A stretch of 64,000 bases of DNA from Marinobacter sp. C7 (lineage in GTDB: Bacteria; Pseudomonadota; Gammaproteobacteria; Pseudomonadales; Oleiphilaceae): NCBI RefSeq assembly GCF_022343555.1, contig NZ_JAKQZH010000003.1, positions 290,746 through 354,745 of the forward strand, in the 5' to 3' direction. The notes beneath the pieces are model-generated. The model had not been told where the DNA came from. It searched no databases and saw nothing but the letters and a program-made list of their open reading frames with translations. Below, piece by piece: positions 50,564-58,782 of the stretch (positions are counted from its first letter, which is position 1; the number at the start of each line of letters is the position of its first letter). The translations under genes and the position numbers were made by a program.

Positions 50564-51315
50564 TGGATTACGACATTGCCGGCGACTCCCATGTGGGAAG
50601 CGTTCGCCAGAGCAATCAGGACAGGGTGGAGTGGCGGCGCAGTGAGGATGGCCGACAGGCATTGTTGGTGTTGGCAGATGGCATGGGAGGCCATCAGGGC
50701 GGCGAAATCGCCAGTCAGCTGGCGGTGGCGTCGGTGCTGGATTCGCTATTGCCCTCTCTGTCCTCCTACGAGGTTCCGGAGGCCGCCACTGTCCGCGAAA
50801 GGCTTGACGCCGCATTTGACCTGGCTTCGATGAGAATACGCGAGGAACAGGGTAACGATGCCCGGCTGGAGAAAATGGGCACGACCCTGTTGGTGGCCTG
50901 GATCATCGATAGTACCGCTTTTATCGGCCACATCGGCGATTCCCGTTGTTACCTGATATCGCAAGCAGGGCCACGGTGCCTGACCCGGGACGACACCGTG
51001 GTCCAGAACATGATTGAAGATGGCAGCATTACGGAAGCGGAGGCGCCGAGGGTGCCTTTCCGGAATGTGCTGACCCGGGCCGTGGGAGCATCCGACGACT
51101 CCATGCCGAGTTTCCGGATTCAGGAGCTGGCGCCGGGCGAGGGGTTGCTTCTGTGTTCCGACGGGCTCACCGGAGCGTTACCCGAATCCCATTGGCCGGA
51201 ACTTATCGGGTCAGGCCCGGATGCCGGCGATGCCGTCCAGGCACTTATCGAACAGAGCCTTGAAAATGGCGCCGGAGACAACGTCTCTGTTGTACTCATG
51301 ATGGTTAAGGATTGA
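50563..51315 (+). CDS. PP2C-type protein phosphatase
   Basis: A 250-residue PPM/PP2C phosphatase: VRQSNQDR, LADGMGGHQGGE, GHIGDSRCYLI, and GAGDNVSVVL carry the metal-binding Asp residues. It should reverse the action of the kinase upstream. ATG 50563 overlaps the kinase stop as TGATG; the GTG three bases earlier is an equal alternative. It is next to an FHA gene 10 bp downstream. Confidence 0.85.
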   Translation: MDYDIAGDSHVGSVRQSNQDRVEWRRSEDGRQALLVLADGMGGHQGGEIASQLAVASVLDSLLPSLSSYEVPEAATVRERLDAAFDLASMRIREEQGNDARLEKMGTTLLVAWIIDSTAFIGHIGDSRCYLISQAGPRCLTRDDTVVQNMIEDGSITEAEAPRVPFRNVLTRAVGASDDSMPSFRIQELAPGEGLLLCSDGLTGALPESHWPELIGSGPDAGDAVQALIEQSLENGAGDNVSVVLMMVKD

Positions 51316-51325
51316 GGAATAGAAA

Positions 51326-51676
51326 ATGGCATCACTTTCACAACTGGTGGACAGCGTGGTGGTCAACACCTTTGAACTGGCGCAACCGCTGACCCGAATC
51401 GGCCGGCGCACCGACAATGATATCTGCATTGACGAGATTTCCGTGAGTGGACAACACGCCGTGATCGAAGCGTCACCGAATGCCTACCTCGAGGGCACGG
51501 TGGACTTCTATATCGTGGACAGCAACAGCACCAATGGCACCTTTGTGAACGATCTCAGGGTCGATGGGCGCCAACGACTCAACAGCAACGACATGATCCG
51601 GGTCGGCTGGAATGAGTTCCGTTTTGTTGATGAGGATGAAAACGTCCTGGAAAAGACCGCCTACATCCTCGACTGA
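51326..51676 (+). CDS. FHA-domain protein
   Basis: A 116-residue single FHA domain. RIGRRTDNDI, SVSGQHAVIE and SNSTNGTFVNDLRV hold the phosphothreonine-binding Arg, Ser, His and Asn. It is the likely substrate or reader of the upstream kinase. In type VI secretion loci Fha plays this role; no T6SS core gene is adjacent, only a vgrG at the window end 12 kb away. Confidence 0.85.
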   Translation: MASLSQLVDSVVVNTFELAQPLTRIGRRTDNDICIDEISVSGQHAVIEASPNAYLEGTVDFYIVDSNSTNGTFVNDLRVDGRQRLNSNDMIRVGWNEFRFVDEDENVLEKTAYILD

Positions 51677-51693
51677 CCGGTGGCTTGCAGTCG

Positions 51694-52419
51694 TCAGGCT
51701 TGCCTCTCCAGAACCAGTTCCGAGAAACGCTGCAGCAGACTGCTTGCCTCTGGCGCCGGCGAGACGTCAGTCAGCAAAGCCTCCGGATCCAGGCCTTCAC
51801 GGACGAGTTCCGGCATCTGGACTTCAAGATACGCCCTCATGATGGCAGCGGAAAATTCCGGGTGGAATTGCACTCCCCAGGCGCAGTCGCCCACCCGGAA
51901 TGCCTGATGTGGCTCGAAATCGGACCGGCCAAGGCAGACCGCTCCGGGCGGCAGACTCAGGACGGACTGCTTGTGGGTCAGCTGGGCTTTGAAATGCCGA
52001 GGCAAGGCACTGAACAGGACATCACGTTCAGCCTCGGCAAACAGCTCCACGACTTTGGTTCCGGTTTCGCGCCCTTCGGGATGGTAGCCCACGGCGCCGC
52101 CAAGAGCGTGGGCCAGCAGCTGGTGACCATAGCAGACACCAAGCACCGGAATACCGGCCTTGACTGCCCTGACCAGCCATCCGGCGGCCTCCTCGCTCCA
52201 GGTTTCCCGGTCACTGACCATGGCGGGGGATCCTGTTACGACTATTCCGTCCCAATCGGCCGGGTTTCCGGGCGTGTCGCCGTGCGGCAGATCCAGCACC
52301 TCGGGGTCCAGCTCCGGGGAAAGTCCCCTGATGAACCAGTCCTCGAAATCACCGAAGCGCGAGCGTATGTCGGCGTAGGTGGTACCTGTTTTCAGTATCA
52401 GAACTCGTTTCTTTGCCAT
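51694..52419 (-). CDS. Class I glutamine amidotransferase-like protein
   Basis: A 241-residue class I amidotransferase domain: GVCYGHQLLAHALGG carries the nucleophile Cys, and VQFHPEFS the His-Glu pair. It is a free-standing domain of the GMP-synthase-like group that may hydrolyse gamma-glutamyl or related amides. It is convergent with the FHA gene (17-bp gap). Confidence 0.8.
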   Translation of the reverse strand: MAKKRVLILKTGTTYADIRSRFGDFEDWFIRGLSPELDPEVLDLPHGDTPGNPADWDGIVVTGSPAMVSDRETWSEEAAGWLVRAVKAGIPVLGVCYGHQLLAHALGGAVGYHPEGRETGTKVVELFAEAERDVLFSALPRHFKAQLTHKQSVLSLPPGAVCLGRSDFEPHQAFRVGDCAWGVQFHPEFSAAIMRAYLEVQMPELVREGLDPEALLTDVSPAPEASSLLQRFSELVLERQA

Positions 52420-52520
52420 TGATCAGTTCACCGGTTTGGCAGCATGAATGTTGTTTGTTTCGGTCTGGGTGAGATTCGTAAGGAAATGTAGCTTCGTGGA
52501 TCCAATCGCGGGAATCACCC

Positions 52521-52550
52521 GTTAAATTGCGTACTTTTTCACAATTTAAC
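52521..52550. promoter_or_regulatory. Perfect inverted repeat upstream of the CAP lipoprotein gene
   Basis: GTTAAATTG (52521-52529) and CAATTTAAC (52542-52550) are exact 9-bp reverse complements with a 12-nt spacer containing TTTTT. It is 22 bp before the ATG at 52573 and could be a repressor operator. Confidence 0.45.
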
Positions 52551-52572
52551 CGAAACGGTGGCCCTGTATTCA

Positions 52573-53163
52573 ATGAAATTATCTCCGAAGTGGTCTTTTT
52601 TCGTACTTTTGACCTTTTCCCTTGCAGGCTGTGGCGGATCCGGCGGAGGTGCTTCGTCGACGGCGGCCGTGTCCGATAACAGCGAATTGAACCGGTCGGC
52701 AGCGGCGCAGCCGGTCACGATACAGGTGAATGGCTGTGAGGTGGAGGAGTATCAGGCAGCGATGCTGGAGTATGTCAACGCGGCGCGCACCCGGGGCCGC
52801 CAGTGCGGGTCCGAGTTCTTTCCTGCGGTAGAACCTCTGCAGTACAACTGCCCGATCGAGGCGGCAGCGACGAAACACAGTAACGATATGGCAGACAACA
52901 ATTTCTTCAGCCACATCGGTTCCGACGGCCTCCGCGTTGGCGGTCGCGTAACCGAAACCGGCTTCGAGTGGTCCGTGGTGGGCGAAAACATTGCGGCCGG
53001 CTTCGACGATGTCCAGTCAGTGATGAACGGATGGCTGGACAGCCCGGGACATTGCCGGAACATCATGGACGCCAGGTTTACCGGCGTGTCTGTCGTCAGA
53101 GTGGATACCCGGACGGCGGACTATCCGAATTACTGGACCCAGGTATTTGCAAAACCCCGTTAA
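52573..53163 (+). CDS. CAP/SCP-domain lipoprotein
   Basis: A 196-residue lipoprotein (lipobox LAGC in LTFSLAGCGGSGGG) followed by a Gly/Ser/Ala linker and a CAP domain: MLEYVNAARTRGRQCG, AATKHSNDMADNNFFSHIGSDG with the conserved His, VVGENIAAGF with the Glu, and GWLDSPGHCRNIMD with the second His. Two cysteine pairs are possible. CAP proteins are extracellular or surface-exposed with unclear roles in bacteria. Start ATG 52573; GTG 52558 would also serve. Confidence 0.8.
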   Translation: MKLSPKWSFFVLLTFSLAGCGGSGGGASSTAAVSDNSELNRSAAAQPVTIQVNGCEVEEYQAAMLEYVNAARTRGRQCGSEFFPAVEPLQYNCPIEAAATKHSNDMADNNFFSHIGSDGLRVGGRVTETGFEWSVVGENIAAGFDDVQSVMNGWLDSPGHCRNIMDARFTGVSVVRVDTRTADYPNYWTQVFAKPR

Positions 53164-53164
53164 A

Positions 53165-53206
53165 ACGTTGATCACCGCGGCAATGTCCGGCCGCGGTGAT
53201 CAACGT
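53165..53206. terminator. Strong bidirectional terminator
   Basis: Two perfect 16-bp arms (53165-53180 and 53191-53206, ACGTTGATCACCGCGG and its complement) surround a 10-nt loop. On the minus strand TTTTA follows the stem, so it ends the leftward yebC-like transcript, and it lies between convergent genes. Confidence 0.75.
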
Positions 53207-53226
53207 CGGGCAATTGCCCTGACAGG

Positions 53227-53949
53227 TTATTCGTTGACTTCGGCGTTGTGATAAACGTTCTGGACGTCGTCCAGCTCGTTCAGCATGTCCAGGAATTTCT
53301 CGAACATCGGGATGTCGTCACCTTCCACCGGGGTGGTGGTCTTCGGCAGAAACTGGATTTCATCCACGTCGAACTCGATACCCTCGAAGGCCGCTTCCAG
53401 CGCCTGTTTGGCCTTGGCATATTCGGTGTTCGGTGTGAACACGGTGATGCGGCCGTCCTCGTGTTCGATATCCGTTACATCCACATCGGCTTCCATCAGG
53501 GCCTCGAGTACCGCTTCCTCGTCCTGTCCGCTGAACGCGAAAATCGCGCAGTGATCGAACATGTGGGCGACGGCCCCGGGCGTACCGATCTTGCACTTGG
53601 TCTTGGTGAAAGCGAGCCTCACGTCACCAAAGGTGCGGTTGGGGTTGTCGGTCAGGCAGTCCACGATCACCATGCAATTGCCGGGGCCATAGCCTTCGTA
53701 TCGGGCTGGGGAGTAATCCTCGCCACCACCGCCTTTGGCCTTGTCGATGGCCTTTTCAATGACGTGGCTGGGAACCTGGTCTTTCTTGGCCCGGTCGATG
53801 AGGCCTCGCAGTGTCAGGTTGGCCTGGGGATCAATGCCGCCAGACTTTGCGCACATGTAGATCTCGCGGCCATATTTGCTGTAGACCTTGGTTTTCGCAG
53901 CGGCCGTCTTGGCCATGGATTCTTTGCGGTTCTGGTAGGCTCTGCCCAT
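53227..53949 (-). CDS. yeeN: YebC/PmpR-family protein, YeeN subtype
   Basis: A 240-residue YebC-family protein. The start [21 protein letters not shown], the [21 protein letters not shown] segment, the [15 protein letters not shown] motif and the acidic C-terminus match. The diverged N-terminus and [10 protein letters not shown] core follow the YeeN branch rather than YebC itself. YebC proteins are now linked to relief of ribosome stalling and to regulation; the YeeN branch is less studied. Confidence 0.85.
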   Translation of the reverse strand: MGRAYQNRKESMAKTAAAKTKVYSKYGREIYMCAKSGGIDPQANLTLRGLIDRAKKDQVPSHVIEKAIDKAKGGGGEDYSPARYEGYGPGNCMVIVDCLTDNPNRTFGDVRLAFTKTKCKIGTPGAVAHMFDHCAIFAFSGQDEEAVLEALMEADVDVTDIEHEDGRITVFTPNTEYAKAKQALEAAFEGIEFDVDEIQFLPKTTTPVEGDDIPMFEKFLDMLNELDDVQNVYHNAEVNE

Positions 53950-54266
53950 CTACGCTGCCTCTTTGTATTCCGGGGAAAAGGCCGGATTTTACTGAACTAT
54001 GCTCCCCCGGAACAGGCTTATTTGGCCGGGCGTGGGCTTTGGAGCGGGCGTTCGCGCTTCAGGCACAACGGTCCTGAAGGCCTGGAAGAGGTCTGCAAGA
54101 CAAATTTCTTGTGTGGTTGCTGAAACGAATTGCCCAAGTGGCCCTCTAAGCATTATTGAGCGTGGTCCGGAGACTATCCCGATTTTGATGGTGAGGCCGT
54201 CAGGGCTGAGCCGTTGATGCTGTTCCTGAGTCCGGGGATATCGGGCTTTCTATGGAGGGTATCGCA
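53950..54266. other. 317-bp region without a recognised gene
   Basis: Divergent spacer between yeeN-like and a small periplasmic protein gene. I see no conserved frame, RNA structure or repeat. The GGAGGG at 54254-54259 is the ribosome-binding site of the next gene. Confidence 0.4.
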
Positions 54267-54620
54267 ATGAAACAGGTAATGTCTGGCTTGGGAGCGCTGG
54301 CCTTGGTGCTGGTTGTTTCACCGTCGTACGGGGACAACTGGGAGCGTCAATTGCGGCAACAGGAAATGATGATGGAGCGCTCGGCCCATATGAATTCCGG
54401 CATGGTAAGCCAACGCAGTAATTATGAAATACACCAGAACCGCAGGATGCAGCTGGAGCGGGGAGAGGTCCTACCCCGTGGAGGGGTGCAGAGCATCGAG
54501 GATATCGAGAACCTGCCGTCTACGGCGGCCGGACGCCCTGATGCAAGGGATATGGATGACGGGGCCGGCATGAAAGACCGGAGAAGAGGGCACAGAGGGG
54601 AGATTGAAAGCACCTATTAA
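54267..54620 (+). CDS. Small periplasmic protein of unknown function
   Basis: A 117-residue protein with a signal peptide (about 1-22, LVVSPSYGD). The mature part is Met-, Arg- and Gln-rich (WERQLRQQEMMMERSAHMNSG) and mostly polar, with no recognised domain. GGAGGG lies seven bases before ATG 54267. It is alone and ends at a hairpin. Confidence 0.6.
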   Translation: MKQVMSGLGALALVLVVSPSYGDNWERQLRQQEMMMERSAHMNSGMVSQRSNYEIHQNRRMQLERGEVLPRGGVQSIEDIENLPSTAAGRPDARDMDDGAGMKDRRRGHRGEIESTY

Positions 54621-54673
54621 GCCCGCCTTCTCAATAGTGTGAGGCTCCTTGTGGGCCATAGGTGCCGAAGCGG

Positions 54674-54697
54674 GGAACGGCTGTGCGGGGCCGTTCC
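54674..54697. terminator. Hairpin between convergent genes
   Basis: GGAACGGC and GCCGTTCC pair across an 8-nt loop, between the small periplasmic protein gene and the leftward MBL gene. A terminator role is likely, though no T-run is visible. Confidence 0.45.
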
Positions 54698-54704
54698 TTG
54701 CTGA

Positions 54705-55505
54705 TCAGATGTAGTCGACTGGATGCCGGTAGTTTTCCTGCGTCATCAGGTCGATTCCGCAGTCCATATCGCTGACCCAGTCCAGAAAGCGTTGAACCAT
54801 GGCAGGCCCCTCGAAGCGCTTGCCGTGCTGCGGCACGATCATATCGACCTCAAGTTCCTTCACCATGCTGGCCCAGAGCCGGCAGACCTTTTTTGAGGCA
54901 ATGTATCGGCGGTGGAAGCCGATCATGCTGGGAATGTGGCGCTCGAAATCCTGGACAGGCAGATGATCGTCCTCGCCGCCCAGAGAAGCGCCCAGATCGC
55001 CGGAAAACAGGATCTTCGACACCGGATCGTAAAACTGGAGGTTGCCGACTGAGTGCATGAAATGCGCCGGCATGCAGCTGAGGTAAGAGTCCCCGAAGGG
55101 CACCTTGGCACCGGCGTCCGGGATGCTCACGATACGATCGTAAACACTGCCGGACAGTTGGTTGGTCACATAGGTGGAAACCAGGTGCGGCAGGAATCGG
55201 GCCCACAGTCGTGATGTGACAATCTTGGCGCGGGTGTGGACGATCCAGCGGTCGATGGCGCCGATGATGTCCGGATCCTGGTGAGAGGCAAAGACGTAGT
55301 CCATGTCCTTGATGTTCATGTAGCGCGAAGCTGCCACCGAGAGTGGGGTGTAGGTCAGGTCTCCGCCCGGATCGATCAGGGCTTCGTGCTTGCCGTCGAC
55401 GATGAGGAACTGGTTGGACTGGACGCCCTCACCGGTTACCAGGGAATCGAACATCAGGCATTTGTGGTGTCCGTTATCGAACAGGACAATGGGCTCTGCT
55501 GCCAT
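54705..55505 (-). CDS. ODP-like metallo-beta-lactamase-fold di-iron protein
   Basis: A 266-residue MBL-fold protein. FASHQDPDIIGAI replaces the usual HxHxDH with a HxxxD-type site, with PAHFMHSVGN, FSGDLGAS and VPQHGKRF completing the metal ligands. This is the pattern of the oxygen-binding di-iron (ODP) branch related to flavodiiron proteins, without a flavodoxin domain. It may sense or reduce O2. The start is ATG 55505; the longer frame to 55556 lacks a signal. It is alone and 146 bp from an SRPBCC gene. Confidence 0.7.
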   Translation of the reverse strand: MAAEPIVLFDNGHHKCLMFDSLVTGEGVQSNQFLIVDGKHEALIDPGGDLTYTPLSVAASRYMNIKDMDYVFASHQDPDIIGAIDRWIVHTRAKIVTSRLWARFLPHLVSTYVTNQLSGSVYDRIVSIPDAGAKVPFGDSYLSCMPAHFMHSVGNLQFYDPVSKILFSGDLGASLGGEDDHLPVQDFERHIPSMIGFHRRYIASKKVCRLWASMVKELEVDMIVPQHGKRFEGPAMVQRFLDWVSDMDCGIDLMTQENYRHPVDYI

Positions 55506-55651
55506 TACTGTCTCCCGCCAGGATTTTGTTTTCGGCCGATTAGCCGGATATTGCAAACCTGGCGGAAGGTTACAGAATTGATAAATGCAAACTTTTGCCG
55601 CAGGTCAATTCTGTGACATTCATCAAGTAACGATTTGTTGTCCGTCGGGTA

Positions 55652-56080
55652 TCAGGCGAGTTCCGGCACTCGTTTGATTCCCCGGCGAATTCCCTGCTCC
55701 AGGGCGGTGGAAACCACCTTTCCGGTGAACGGCACAATGTCTTCGAAGCTGATGGTGTAATGCACCCTTGTCTGGCCGTCCTCGGTATCCTCAAACCGAA
55801 TCCGGCCCAGGTGATTGCGTATCGGGCTCATGCTCGTAACTGTGTACTCGATCAGAGCCTCGGGCTCGAAGCTGAGAACGGTCTCCTCCAGACCGAGGGG
55901 CCCGATGCCAATCTTGCGGACCGAGCCGATGCCGTTGGGATCGGCCTGGTCGCTGTCCCGGATGCGTTTGATCGGAGCGCCGAGAAGCTTGCCAAAGCGC
56001 TGGTGGTCCGCAAACAGGGCAAAGACTCGTCGTCGCGGTATATCGAAGGTTTCATTTATCTCGATCGTGTACTGTGCCAT
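55652..56080 (-). CDS. SRPBCC-family lipid- or ligand-binding protein
   Basis: A 142-residue START-like domain: MAQYTIEINETFDIPRRRVFALF, then VRKIGIGPLGLEETVLSFEP and SPIRNHLGRIRFED. It resembles polyketide cyclase/dehydrase and lipid-transport group members that bind a hydrophobic ligand. No partner gene is adjacent on its strand other than the ODP-like gene downstream. Confidence 0.8.
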   Translation of the reverse strand: MAQYTIEINETFDIPRRRVFALFADHQRFGKLLGAPIKRIRDSDQADPNGIGSVRKIGIGPLGLEETVLSFEPEALIEYTVTSMSPIRNHLGRIRFEDTEDGQTRVHYTISFEDIVPFTGKVVSTALEQGIRRGIKRVPELA

Positions 56081-56172
56081 GACTCAATCTCTTGTTTTTG
56101 GCTATGGCTCCAGAGTAACGGTTCAGTATCTTCAACGAAAGTCGTAGGCGCGCCCCCTGGCCACTCTGGCCT

Positions 56173-57093
56173 TCAGTGACGGGCCGTGTGGCGGTAATCC
56201 CTTGGCGATTGGCCCATGACCTTCTTGAACAGGCGGGAAAAATAGTAGGCATCGTCGTATCCCAGCCGTCGGCTGATATCGGCAAAGCTGAGGCCGGTGG
56301 TGTCCAGCATCTGGCACGCGCGTTCCACTTTCAGGTGCAGGAAATGCTGGATGGGTGAGCTGCCGGTCTGTTCCCGATAACGGGTGGCAAAGTGCGCCGG
56401 GGACAGGCCGGCCAGTTCCGCCAGTTGCTCAAGGGTGAGGCGCTCTTCGAGGTGCTCCCGCATATAGTTGTGAATGGTATCCAGTTCGGCCCGGCGTTCC
56501 TGGCTGGTTTCGTCCACATTCAGAGGTACCGCAGCCAGCAACTGACGCAGTCGGTTTGCTGCATGGATCAGGCCCCGGGTACGGAAGCCGGTCTGCCGGA
56601 CCGAGAGCAGGCCGTTGAAATCCACCAGTAACCGGGGCTGGCGGCCAAGGTGCCGGATGCGGGTGGGGCCATCAAACCCCATGTAGTTCCGGAAATCCTC
56701 GGCCAGCGGACCGGTGTAGTGCACCCAATGGATCGTCCAGGGGTTATCCGGGTCGGCGGTATAGCGGTGGCTGGCCCCGGATGGTAGCAATAGCAGGTCT
56801 CCTGCCTGCACGGTGTAGGGCTCTCCGGCCACGTTCAGAAAGGCCTTGCCATCTGTGCAGTAGATCAAAAGATTGTCGCGATGATGTTCGCGATGCATGT
56901 GGTGACCGGCGGCCTTTCGGTAGTGCCCGAAAGCCAGCGGGTAGAGCTCCCGGGTCAGTGGATGGCTGGACAGAAGCCGAACAATGGGGTCCGGAACTAC
57001 ATAACGAACACTGTCCGCTGGTACCGGCCATTGTGAGGTTTGCGCTGTAGATTCGTTCTTTGAAAGTCTGGTCATCGAAAAATAATCCATCAT
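56173..57093 (-). CDS. mmsR: AraC-family regulator, MmsR-like
   Basis: A 306-residue AraC protein. The N-terminal cupin-type domain (AGDLLLLPSGASHRY) binds a ligand, and the C-terminal ~100 residues hold two helix-turn-helix motifs (LTLEQLAELAGLSPAHFATRYRE and FADISRRLGYDDAYYFSRLFKK, each quoted in part). It diverges from mmsA across 116 bp, the same arrangement as mmsR-mmsAB of Pseudomonas, so it likely activates the valine operon. Starts at 57093, 57090 or 57075 are all possible. Confidence 0.8.
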   Translation of the reverse strand: MMDYFSMTRLSKNESTAQTSQWPVPADSVRYVVPDPIVRLLSSHPLTRELYPLAFGHYRKAAGHHMHREHHRDNLLIYCTDGKAFLNVAGEPYTVQAGDLLLLPSGASHRYTADPDNPWTIHWVHYTGPLAEDFRNYMGFDGPTRIRHLGRQPRLLVDFNGLLSVRQTGFRTRGLIHAANRLRQLLAAVPLNVDETSQERRAELDTIHNYMREHLEERLTLEQLAELAGLSPAHFATRYREQTGSSPIQHFLHLKVERACQMLDTTGLSFADISRRLGYDDAYYFSRLFKKVMGQSPRDYRHTARH

Positions 57094-57209
57094 GGGCGAA
57101 ATTTAGTCAATCACCCGCCGGCAATCCCCGTGCTAGGATTTTTCCAATCGTGGCCGAACCCCGAGGGGGTGAAGCCGTTCCCACATAACAACAAACCAGG
57201 GATTCCAAC

Positions 57210-58703
57210 ATGAAGAATGTTCCCCAGTATATTGCCGGTGAATTTGTCCAGAGCCAGACCAGCAACTGGATCGATGTCACCAATCCTGCTACCAACGAAG
57301 TGATCGCCAAGGTGCCGTGCGCCACCGAAGACGAAATGCGCAAGGCCATCGATAACGCCGGCGAGGTGTTCAAAAGCTGGAAAGAAACCCCGGTTTCCGA
57401 GCGGGCCCGGGTCATGCTCCGTTACCAGGCGCTGCTGAAAGAGCATCACGATGAAATTGCCGAGATCCTGGCTCAGGAAACCGGCAAGACCTTCGACGAC
57501 GCCAAGGGCGATGTCTGGCGCGGCATTGAAGTGGTTGAGCACGCTGCCAACGTGGCCTCCATGATGATGGGGGAGACGGTCGAGAACGTGGCCCGGGAAG
57601 TGGATACCCACTCCTGGATCCAGCCGCTGGGCGTTTGTGCGGGCATTACCCCGTTCAACTTCCCGGCGATGATCCCCCTGTGGATGTTCCCGATGGCCAT
57701 CGCCTGCGGTAACACCTTCATCCTGAAGCCGTCCGAACAGGATCCTCTGACCCCGATGCGTCTGGCCGAACTGTTCGAGGAAGCCGGCGCACCCAAGGGC
57801 GTCCTGCAGGTGGTCCATGGCGCCAAGGAACAGGTCGATACATTGCTGACCGATCCGGCCATCAAGGCCATTTCCTTTGTAGGTTCTGTTCCGGTTGGCC
57901 GCTATATCTATGAAACCGGCACCCGCCACATGAAGCGTGTCCAGAGCTTTGCCGGCGCCAAGAACCACATGGTGATCATGCCGGATGCTGACAAGCAGCA
58001 GGTTATCAACGCCCTGGTAGGTGCCTCCGTGGGTGCTGCCGGCCAGCGCTGCATGGCGATCTCTGTCGCGGTATTCGTGGGCGAGGCCCAGCAATGGATT
58101 CCGGAGCTGAAAGAAGCCATGGCCAAGGCCCGTCCGGGCGCCTGGAACGATTCCGGTGCCAGCTATGGCCCGATCATCAGCGCCAAGGCCAAGGACCGCA
58201 TCGAGTCCCTGATTGCCACTGGCGAGGCCCAGGGTGCCAAGCTTCTGCTTGACGGTCGCGGATGCACCGTTGACGGACTGCCGGACGGCAACTGGGTAGG
58301 GCCGACCCTGTTCAGTGAGGTTACGCCGGAAATGGATATCTACAAGGAAGAAATCTTCGGGCCGGTATTGTCCTGCGTGAACGTGGACAATCTGGGTGAG
58401 GCTATCGATTTGATCAACCAGAGCCCCTACGGCAACGGTACCTCCATCTTCACCAACCACGGTGGTGCTGCACGTCGCTTCCAGCACGATATCGACGTGG
58501 GTCAGGTGGGTGTGAACATCCCCATTCCGGTGCCCCTGCCGTTCTTCTCCTTCACCGGCTGGAAGGGCTCCTTCTACGGTGACCAGCATGCCTACGGCAA
58601 GCAGGCGGTTCGCTTCTATACTGAAACCAAGACGGTAACGTCCCGTTGGTTCTCCAGCGAAGCGGCCTCCTCTGACACCAATTTCTCCATTCAGCTTCGT
58701 TAA
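57210..58703 (+). CDS. mmsA: CoA-acylating methylmalonate-semialdehyde dehydrogenase, valine operon copy
   Basis: A 497-residue Mms[22 protein letters not shown] (quoted in part), GQRCMAIS with the catalytic Cys, and [19 protein letters not shown]. It forms propionyl-CoA from methylmalonate semialdehyde, the last step of valine degradation. It stands between MmsR-like and acyl-CoA dehydrogenase genes. An intrinsic terminator follows, so it can be made in excess of the rest of the operon. It is clearly a paralogue of the copy at 26096. Confidence 0.9.
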   Translation: MKNVPQYIAGEFVQSQTSNWIDVTNPATNEVIAKVPCATEDEMRKAIDNAGEVFKSWKETPVSERARVMLRYQALLKEHHDEIAEILAQETGKTFDDAKGDVWRGIEVVEHAANVASMMMGETVENVAREVDTHSWIQPLGVCAGITPFNFPAMIPLWMFPMAIACGNTFILKPSEQDPLTPMRLAELFEEAGAPKGVLQVVHGAKEQVDTLLTDPAIKAISFVGSVPVGRYIYETGTRHMKRVQSFAGAKNHMVIMPDADKQQVINALVGASVGAAGQRCMAISVAVFVGEAQQWIPELKEAMAKARPGAWNDSGASYGPIISAKAKDRIESLIATGEAQGAKLLLDGRGCTVDGLPDGNWVGPTLFSEVTPEMDIYKEEIFGPVLSCVNVDNLGEAIDLINQSPYGNGTSIFTNHGGAARRFQHDIDVGQVGVNIPIPVPLPFFSFTGWKGSFYGDQHAYGKQAVRFYTETKTVTSRWFSSEAASSDTNFSIQLR

Positions 58704-58723
58704 AGCGTTGAGGGTGAGGTCTT

Positions 58724-58754
58724 GGGCCGGAATCAGTTCCGGCCCCTTCTTTTT
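58724..58754 (+). terminator. Intrinsic terminator after mmsA
   Basis: GGGCCGGAA and TTCCGGCCC form a perfect 9-bp stem around TCAG (58724-58745), followed by CTTCTTTTT (58746-58754). It lies between mmsA and the acyl-CoA dehydrogenase gene. Confidence 0.85.
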
Positions 58755-58782
58755 ACCCTTTTGACATGACAGGAGCCTGGTA

